A DNA stretch of 64,000 nt from an uncultured Ruminococcus sp. Its GTDB lineage: Bacteria; Bacillota; Clostridia; Oscillospirales; Acutalibacteraceae. Below the pieces are notes generated by a model. That model did no database searches and had not been told where the DNA came from. It worked only from the letters and a program-made list of their open reading frames with translations. The position numbers were made by a program, and so were the translations under genes. Shown piece by piece: positions 59,078-64,000 of this stretch. The stretch is taken from the NCBI GenBank assembly GCA_902773635.1, contig CACYFH010000003.1:1-64000 (forward strand), given 5' to 3'. Each line of letters starts with the position of its first letter. The stretch's first letter is position 1.

Positions 59078-59773
59078 ATGTTTTACATCATCAGAATTAT
59101 ATTCATTGTCATTGTGGTATTACCGCTTGGATTAATAGTAATCAAGCATTTCAGGAGGCAGATAGCAAAGGGAAAAAAATACACCAAGCTTCAGTATTAT
59201 GTTATCGTTTACAGCATCACGCTGTCTGTTTTCCTGTTATCTGCGCTCAGTTTTATTCCGTTTGAAGCATCTTTTATCAGATTTGATTCCGTTGAGGATT
59301 CATTAAAATATAAATGGATCGACACAAAAAATATTACCGTCCATTATGAGGATGACTGCGCCTTTGCGGCAAGGGGTTTAAGGGATTTATATGCATTTGA
59401 TAAGAATAATGACGGTTTTGGATTCGTGAACAATCACGCAAAGAAGGAAATTTATCATAACTATGCTGTTGAAGATAATATTTATCTTGATTTGCACGCT
59501 GTGTATCAAAAAGACGATAATAAAACTTTTTATGTGTTGAACTATTATAATAAAGACTATCAAGAGGGTTTTATTGATTGCGAAAGTTTAGATTTCAATT
59601 ATTTTGCTGAACCGGAATACGACTTTAAAAATCTCGACCTTTACACCAAATATCAAAAATATGCCGTATGTGACGGTGAACCCTTAAAGATCATCAAGTT
59701 GAAATACGGCGATCTGCAGGAGACGCTGGTCATAGGAAATAAGATTGTGATAAACAATGTTCTTTATTATTGA
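59078..59773 (+). CDS. Unrecognised AT-rich membrane protein
   Basis: A 231-residue protein with two N-terminal membrane helices (about 3-23 and 43-63) and an outer domain rich in Tyr, Asp and Asn (DKNNDGFGFVNNHAKKEIYHNY). No family is recognised. Base use is much more AT-rich than the neighbours, so it may be acquired. AAGGAAG precedes ATG by nine bases. Confidence 0.7.
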   Translation: MFYIIRIIFIVIVVLPLGLIVIKHFRRQIAKGKKYTKLQYYVIVYSITLSVFLLSALSFIPFEASFIRFDSVEDSLKYKWIDTKNITVHYEDDCAFAARGLRDLYAFDKNNDGFGFVNNHAKKEIYHNYAVEDNIYLDLHAVYQKDDNKTFYVLNYYNKDYQEGFIDCESLDFNYFAEPEYDFKNLDLYTKYQKYAVCDGEPLKIIKLKYGDLQETLVIGNKIVINNVLYY

Positions 59774-59866
59774 CGGCTCGATTTTTTCTAATGTGCACTT
59801 CATTTTTTTGATATTCATTCTTACTTATAGGAATCGTTAAACCCTTCTTAATAAAATCGAATATAC

Positions 59867-59909
59867 AAATAAAAGCTGTCAGTTTTTCCGAGACTGACAG
59901 CTTTTATTT
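59867..59909. repeat. 43-bp hairpin repeat, copy 1
   Basis: AAATAAAAGCTGTCAG and CTGACAGCTTTTATTT pair perfectly around TTTTTCCGAGA. An identical copy lies exactly 400 bases downstream. It has T runs on both strands and may end transcription. Confidence 0.85.
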
Positions 59910-59993
59910 CAGACTGTAGAAAAACCTTTCCAGCCCCTTCTGACGGGCACGCGGCAGGACTACTAACAGGGATATTTGCTGTAGTGATAGATT

Positions 59994-60104
59994 GTAGGGA
60001 CGGTCATTGACCGTCCGCGTGTAGGAGCGTATTATTTCCTATCTGCGGCTTAATCTGCTATCAACGCCCGGCATTCTGCGGATGACCAATGGTCATCCCT
60101 ACGA
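59994..60104. repeat. GTAGGG-family palindromes in the 59774-60498 gap
   Basis: 59994-60019 has stem GGACGGTC / GACCGTCC. 60079-60104 has GGATGACCA / TGGTCATCC in the opposite orientation. The rest of the 725-base gap has no credible gene. Confidence 0.65.
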
Positions 60105-60266
60105 TCATCCTACAACGTTCATCGAGGCAGTCGTGGATTATTACAATGCGTTGCGTTATCTCTTCCCCGCAGAAAGATAATTACTCCTCACTGATGTGCA
60201 TGTTGCCGCTCCCGCGACATGCATGTCCGTCAGAGGGTGCTCGCAAACTATTTTTTCGACAAACTG

Positions 60267-60309
60267 AAATAAAAGCTGTCAGTTTTTCCGAGACTGACAG
60301 CTTTTATTT
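60267..60309. repeat. 43-bp hairpin repeat, copy 2
   Basis: Identical to 59867-59909 over all 43 bases. Confidence 0.85.
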
Positions 60310-60410
60310 ATAACCAGTGATCAAACGATGTTCAGGAGGAGTAAATTAGGGCTAAAACCGAGTAAATAAACCGTTTCCCTTCAAAAAGTGGCAAAACCGC
60401 ATAAAGCCTA

Positions 60411-60437
60411 AGATTCTTCGCTGCGCTCAGGATGACA
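60411..60437. repeat. TCATCCTGAG-family repeat, single arm
   Basis: AAGATTCTTCGCTGCG-CTCAGGATGACAG matches the right arm of the inverted repeat at 11047-11073. Confidence 0.65.
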
Positions 60438-60498
60438 GACTTACTGAAAAGTTACAGAAAAACAACTAAATTAGATTCACGTGATACCGTGACGGTCT

Positions 60499-61179
60499 TT
60501 ATTTCTTTTTCAGCGTCCGGAGGTAGGCTTTCTGCTCGGAGGTGACGCGGTAGCTTTCGATCGCCTTTTGGATCGCCTTGTTGTGCGTCCATTTCTCGAG
60601 CCTTGTGTTCTCGATGAAGGGGAGGGTCGCGGCGTACTGCTTCGCGAGAGCGGTTGCAAAATACCACGCCTGCATCATGCGGACGTAGTATTCATCGCTC
60701 TGTATTGCGGCGACCTTCTCAAGATAAGCGGGCTTGAAGCGGTCGTCGAGAAAATAGTTCATCAGGCAGAGGACGCCGTAACGAACGGTGTAGGGGTGGT
60801 CGTCGCTGAGCCAGCTGTCGATGTGGGGGAGGAGCGCTTCGGGCGCTTTGTCAAAGGCTTTGATCCGCATGGAATCCGTCAGCGCCCAGCTGTTGAGATA
60901 AGGGAGCAGGCGGTCGACCTGTGTGACCGCTTGCTCAAAATCCTTTATGAAGCCGATCAGGAAGGCGTGAAGCAGGTATTCCTCAAAATACGCATGGGGC
61001 AGGACGGAGAGGAACGCCGCGGCTTCATCCGTGCCTTTCAGCTCCTTTGCGAGCTGTCTGAGGGCGGGGATACGCACGCCGATGATCGTTTCGGGATTGA
61101 CGGAGGGATTGAGCTTGACGGAACCCGCCTGATAGCCCTTGTCCTGCAAGGCGAATAGCTTTTGTTGCACCGTGGTCAT
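60499..61179 (-). CDS. DNA alkylation repair protein (AlkD-like)
   Basis: A 226-residue HEAT-like repeat protein: GVRIPALRQLAKEL, EEYLLHAFLIGF, LLPYLNSWALTDSM, YTVRYGVLCLMNYFL, YYVRMMQAWYFATAL and KWTHNKAIQKAIESYRV. It matches the AlkD glycosylase family, which removes bulky cationic alkyl bases. The start lies two bases after the trxB stop, so it is co-transcribed with trxB. Confidence 0.9.
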   Translation of the reverse strand: MTTVQQKLFALQDKGYQAGSVKLNPSVNPETIIGVRIPALRQLAKELKGTDEAAAFLSVLPHAYFEEYLLHAFLIGFIKDFEQAVTQVDRLLPYLNSWALTDSMRIKAFDKAPEALLPHIDSWLSDDHPYTVRYGVLCLMNYFLDDRFKPAYLEKVAAIQSDEYYVRMMQAWYFATALAKQYAATLPFIENTRLEKWTHNKAIQKAIESYRVTSEQKAYLRTLKKK

Positions 61180-61180
61180 C

Positions 61181-62092
61181 TTACTTTCCCATTTTCAGGT
61201 ACTCGTGCGCGGCTGTCGCTGCCTGAGCGCCGTCGGCGCAGGCGGTGACGATTTGTCGCAGAGATTTCTGTCTGGTGTCGCCCGCGGCGAAGAGACCGGG
61301 CGTGGCGGTGCGCATCTCGCTGTCGGTGAGGATATAGCCGTTCCGATCCAGCTCGACGAGGCCGGAGAACAGGTCGTTGTCGGGGATCAGACCGATGGCT
61401 TCGAACACGCCGTTGACCTCGAGGTCATATACTTCCTCGGTGTCAAGGTTCTTGACCGTGAGCGCGGTGACGCGCTTCTCGCCCTTGATCTCGAGCGGGA
61501 TGTGGCGCGGCATGAGGCGTATGTTCTCAAAGTTGCCGAGCTGATCCATATAGCTCTTGGTGGCGGTCGGATAATCGCGGCGGTAGATCAGGTAGACTTC
61601 CTCGCAGAGATTCGCGAGGTAGATCGCGTCGCCGAGGGCGGAGTTGCCCGCGCCGATGACCGCGACCTTCTTCCTGCGGAAGAAGCCGCCGTCGCATACC
61701 GCGCACCAGCTGATGCCGCGGCCGCGCAGGGTATCCTCGCCGGGAATCCCCAGCTCGCGGCGGCGAACGCCGTTGGCGATGATGACGGAGCGCGCTTCAT
61801 AAGCGCCGCCGTCGGTGGTGACGGTGAAGATATCGCCGCTCTTGGTCAGGCTCAGTACGTTTGCGGAGGTGCTCTCCACACCGAGGGCGTCGACCTGCGC
61901 CTTCATGTCGGCGGCAAGCCGGAAGCCCTCGATCTCCTTGTAGGAGGGGTAGTTCTCGATCTTCGCCGTCAGCGCAGCCTGACCGCCGAAGCCGCCTTTC
62001 TCGATGATAAGGGTGGATAGTCCCGAACGCGCGGCGTAGATGGCGGCGGTCATGCCCGCGACGCCCCCGCCGATGATGATTAAATCGTGCAT
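61181..62092 (-). CDS. trxB: Thioredoxin-disulfide reductase
   Basis: A 303-residue flavoprotein: FAD site IIGGGVAGMTAAIYAARSG, GGQ with IENYPSY, redox pair C130-C133 in SWCAVCDGGFF, NADPH site VIGAGNSALGDA and closing LFAAGDTRQKSLRQIVTACADGA. The CAVCDG redox motif is standard; AIYLANLCEEVYLIYRRD differs slightly from HRR, so cofactor preference is uncertain. AAAGGAG precedes ATG. The partner trxA lies upstream on the other strand. Confidence 0.95.
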   Translation of the reverse strand: MHDLIIIGGGVAGMTAAIYAARSGLSTLIIEKGGFGGQAALTAKIENYPSYKEIEGFRLAADMKAQVDALGVESTSANVLSLTKSGDIFTVTTDGGAYEARSVIIANGVRRRELGIPGEDTLRGRGISWCAVCDGGFFRRKKVAVIGAGNSALGDAIYLANLCEEVYLIYRRDYPTATKSYMDQLGNFENIRLMPRHIPLEIKGEKRVTALTVKNLDTEEVYDLEVNGVFEAIGLIPDNDLFSGLVELDRNGYILTDSEMRTATPGLFAAGDTRQKSLRQIVTACADGAQAATAAHEYLKMGK

Positions 62093-62107
62093 AATTAGTT
62101 CTCCTTT

Positions 62108-62170
62108 GGTTAGTGGTCAGTGGTTAGTGGTCAGTGGTCAGTGGTTAGTGGTTAGTGGTTGCTTGACGTT
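62108..62170. repeat. GGTTAGTGGTCAGT-type repeat array
   Basis: Hexa/heptamer words GTGGTTA and GTGGTCA alternate in the trxB-trxA gap. A TATAAT at about 62219-62224 may serve trxA, but no good -35 is seen. Confidence 0.7.
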
Positions 62171-62255
62171 GGTCACTAAAAATTTTGTTATACTATAGAT
62201 TTTCTGTAATGACTGTGCTATAATCAGGGTAACCTAAATAACGGAGGTATATACT

Positions 62256-62573
62256 ATGGCTGTACAGCATTTAACTGATAATAATTTTGAGTCCGCGATC
62301 GCGGGCGGCGTGGTGCTGGTCGACTTCTTCGCGACCTGGTGCGGTCCCTGCAAGATGCTCGGCCCGACCATCGAGGAGATCGGCGCAGAGTGCGACGGCT
62401 CGTTCTCCGTCTACAAGGTCGATATCGACGAGTGTGAGGACACTGCGATGGACTACGCGATCATGAGCGTGCCGACCCTGATCATCTTCAAGGACGGCGG
62501 TGAGGCGGCGCGACTGATCGGCGTTCAGCCCAAGACCGCGATCCTCGACGCGATCAAGCAGGTCATCGGTTAA
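62256..62573 (+). CDS. trxA: Thioredoxin
   Basis: A 105-residue thioredoxin with the active site WCGPCKM (C29, C32), the cis-Pro loop SVPTLIIFKDG and normal length. Divergent from trxB, which should reduce it. GGAGG lies before ATG. Confidence 0.97.
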   Translation: MAVQHLTDNNFESAIAGGVVLVDFFATWCGPCKMLGPTIEEIGAECDGSFSVYKVDIDECEDTAMDYAIMSVPTLIIFKDGGEAARLIGVQPKTAILDAIKQVIG

Positions 62574-62611
62574 GGCGCGAACCCTTTCATCGGGGCACCT
62601 GTATGAACAAA

Positions 62612-62650
62612 GACACCCACTGCGGTTTTGCAGTGGGTGATTTGTTTTAT
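62612..62650. terminator. Bidirectional terminator between trxA and the DtxR-type gene
   Basis: Perfect stem CACCCACTGC / GCAGTGGGTG around GGTTTT, with ATTTGTTTTATT on one side and TCTTTGTT on the other. Confidence 0.85.
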
Positions 62651-63018
62651 TGGGCGTCGTAATGGAAATATTTTTTGATGGCGGCAAAGGACTTATCCGA
62701 GACGACGTGCTCCATGCGGCAGGCGTCCTCAGAGGCGGTCTCTTCGTCTACGCCCATTTCCATGAGCATTTTGGTGAGGTACTGGTGGCGCTCGTAGATC
62801 TTCTCAGCAACTTCGCGGCCGGCTTCCGTCAGCATCAGACCGCCGCCGTCGCCTACGTCCACGAACCCGCCGTTGCGGAGCAGTCCGATGGCGCGGCTGA
62901 CAGAGGGCTTGGAGAAGCCCATGTACTCGCCGACGTCGATCGCGCGGACGAAGCTCTTTTTCTGAGATAAGATCAGGATGGTCTCCAGGTACATCTCGCC
63001 GGATTCCTGCAGTCTCAT
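62647..63018 (-). CDS. DtxR/MntR-family metal-dependent regulator
   Basis: A 123-residue regulator: winged helix (YLETILILSQKKSFVRAIDVGEYMGFSKPSVSRAI in segments) and dimerisation domain with metal ligands in GREVAEKIYERHQYL, DEETASEDACRMEHVVS. It has the short form without SH3 domain, like MntR and many Clostridial iron regulators. ATG 63018 follows GGAGG; a TTG five codons earlier overlaps it. It may control the feo operon and itself. Confidence 0.93.
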   Translation of the reverse strand: MRLQESGEMYLETILILSQKKSFVRAIDVGEYMGFSKPSVSRAIGLLRNGGFVDVGDGGGLMLTEAGREVAEKIYERHQYLTKMLMEMGVDEETASEDACRMEHVVSDKSFAAIKKYFHYDAQ

Positions 63019-63045
63019 GTGACATTCCTCCAATCTATGCTATCA

Positions 63046-63062
63046 GTTTAACACAAGCTAAC
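63046..63062 (-). promoter_or_regulatory. Candidate self-operator of the DtxR-type gene
   Basis: Minus strand GTTAGCTTGTGTTAAAC sits in the leader. TTAGCTT is shared with the feo palindrome TAGCTTAAGCTA. Confidence 0.5.
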
Positions 63063-63105
63063 GCAAAAATCAATCACCCAATGAAATTTACGTTTCTTTG
63101 GGTAT

Positions 63106-63134
63106 ATTATATTTGATAAAATATAATTTGTCAA
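63106..63134 (-). promoter_or_regulatory. Promoter of the DtxR-type gene
   Basis: Minus strand TTGACA (63129-63134) and TATAAT (63106-63111) with a 17-base spacer. Confidence 0.85.
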
Positions 63135-63174
63135 TAGGTAATTTTGTGAGGTTTGAAGGTTGGGGAGGGGTGAC

Positions 63175-63362
63175 GTGGTGGCGGGTCGTCGGGGGTGTTG
63201 ACCCCTACGGGAGTTGTGCTTCGCGGAGGGGGAGATATAGAGAGAAAGTCGCGGCGGGAGCATTCCTCGCCGGAGACGGCTCCTCCCCTTGTCCTTCGGA
63301 CATTCCCCCAACGGGGGTACCCCCCGCCCTATGGGGTGAAAAAAGCGGGGTTGCCCCCGCCT
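63175..63362. repeat. Direct repeat of about 188 bp, copy 1
   Basis: From GTGGTGGCGGGTCGTCG to GCGGGGTTGCCCCCGC. It contains GCGGGGTTGCCCCCGC and CCCCAACGGGGG palindromes. The second copy at 63509-63696 differs by only a handful of bases. The open frames across it are not convincing. Confidence 0.85.
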
Positions 63363-63393
63363 TTTGCGTGTTGATTTGATGATAGATTGATTA

Positions 63394-63421
63394 TGGCGGG
63401 TCGTCGGGGGCGACGACCCCT
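63394..63421. repeat. GTAGGG-family palindrome between the long repeats
   Basis: GGGTCGTCG, GGGG, CGACGACCCCTACAG; inverted orientation. Confidence 0.65.
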
Positions 63422-63508
63422 ACAGGTGAGGTGGCGGGACGTCAAGGACGACGACCCCCTACGGGGCGTATATCGTGGGACGAAGCGGGCGTTGATCTCT
63501 ACGGTGAG

Positions 63509-63696
63509 GTGGTGGCGGGTCGTCGAGGGCGTTGACTCCTACGGGAGTTGTGCTTCGCGGAAGGGGAGATATAGAGGGAAAGTCGCGGCGGGAGCATTCC
63601 TCGCCGGAGACGGCTCCTCCCCTTGTCCTTCGGACATTCCCCCAACGGGGGGTACCCCCGCCCTACGGGGTGAAAAAAGCGGGGTTGCCCCCGCTT
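63509..63696. repeat. Direct repeat of about 188 bp, copy 2
   Basis: Near-identical to 63175-63362, period about 334 bases. It ends in TTTCTGTTTTTTGG, so the GCGGGG / CCCCGC hairpin may terminate transcription. Confidence 0.85.
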
Positions 63697-63704
63697 TCTG
63701 TTTT

Positions 63705-63934
63705 TTGGTTGCTGGTTGTTGGTTGCTAGTAGCTGGTTGCTAGTTGCTGGTTGCTAGTTGCTAGTTGCTGGTTGCTGGTTGCTAGTTGCTGGTTGCTAGT
63801 TGCTAGTTGCTGGTTGCTGGTTGTTGGTTGCTAGTTGCTGGTTGCTGGTTGCTAGTTGCTAGTTGTTAATTGTTAGTTACTGGTCACTAATCACTAATCA
63901 CTAATCACTAGCAACTGGTCACTAACAACCGGTC
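63705..63934. repeat. Long seven-base repeat array (GTTGCTA/GTTGCTG)
   Basis: About thirty tandem heptamers GTTGCTR, degrading at the end to CACTAAT and CACTAGCAACTG words. It is the largest of the arrays and is the reverse complement of the CAACTAG type at 37122. It ends next to the stop of the edge gene. Confidence 0.88.
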
Positions 63935-63936
63935 AC

Positions 63937-64000
63937 TCAGTTGGGGTTTTCATCGTCGCGGTTGCCGTCGATGATGTCGGCGATGATCTCGCGCTCATCC
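63937..64000 (-). CDS. C-terminal end of an unidentified gene, cut by the window edge
   Basis: A minus-strand frame enters from the right edge and ends DEREIIADIIDGNRDDENPN then stop. Only 21 residues are visible; they are acidic and GC-rich in codon use, as in the neighbouring genes. No family can be named. Confidence 0.5.
   Translation of the reverse strand, partial: DEREIIADIIDGNRDDENPN

Noticed and set aside
58990..59265. 91-residue open frame ahead of the AT-rich membrane gene
   Set aside because: It overlaps the 231-residue gene in another frame, which has the better ribosome site and membrane helices.
63098..63743. Open frames of 93 and 118 residues in the 63 kb repeat region
   Set aside because: They run through the direct repeats and differ in frame between copies; no ribosome sites.

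Overview
This window looks like chromosomal DNA from a Gram-positive, anaerobic, gut-type Clostridium relative (Oscillospiraceae/Ruminococcus-like). The grounds are inference from gene content: a PdaB-type deacetylase, a SigH-like sigma factor, a Cys T-box, a FeoA-FeoA-FeoB operon with a Cys-rich partner, a dockerin on a CotH-kinase protein, RqcH, TrmK-Nif3 and DUF1385-PrmC pairs, and perfect TTGACA/TATAAT promoters. Most of the window is GC-rich and densely coding. Bases 500-6400, 7860-9890 and 59000-59900 are visibly AT-richer and look acquired.

Layout. 1-3300 is the edge of a mobile element (relaxase C-terminus, an ECF sigma/anti-sigma/VanZ operon, TnpV). 3300-7850 is an accessory strip: a condensation-domain-like acyltransferase, a PadR/DUF2812 pair, a nucleotidyltransferase and small membrane proteins, separated by related non-coding repeats. 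7860-9890 holds an AT-rich CDP-glycerol glycerophosphotransferase gene that seems to split a small operon ending in a PstS-like gene. 11-13 kb holds cysK, a NUDIX hydrolase and YccF. 13.4-17 kb is the iron (feo) operon with palindromic operator candidates. 17-20 kb is a duplicated DUF4190-Lgt unit with one DUF4190 copy frameshifted. 20-24 kb holds an unusual EF-G-like GTPase and a dockerin-bearing CotH protein. 24-28 kb is pgk-tpiA-gpmI. 28.6-48.9 kb is mostly housekeeping: murA, walJ, rlmH, rqcH, a SigH-like sigma factor, comM, trmK-nif3, trmB, a lipoprotein with a two-component system, DUF1385-prmC, recA-recX and rimO. 49-53 kb holds pgsA, the Cys T-box with cysE-cysS, and pdaB. 53.4-64 kb holds a two-repeat orphan protein, a GH25 lysozyme-like protein, luxS, trmL, a Na/Pi symporter, trxB-alkD, trxA and a DtxR-type regulator.

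Connections. Cysteine supply and use are encoded by cysK, T-box-controlled cysE-cysS, and luxS. The DtxR-type regulator at 62.6 kb may control the feo operon, because both leaders carry TTAGCTT-type palindromic sequences. A probable type I toxin-antitoxin locus sits at 31.85-32.18 kb.

The most striking non-coding feature is a set of dispersed intergenic repeats with one shared design: conserved arms around a short hairpin whose two stem halves change together from copy to copy. One family has about ten copies here and carries two hairpins. Others occur as REP-like palindromes, as a tandem array of six 48-bp units, and as seven-base microsatellite-like arrays. No CRISPR array, rRNA or tRNA gene was seen.
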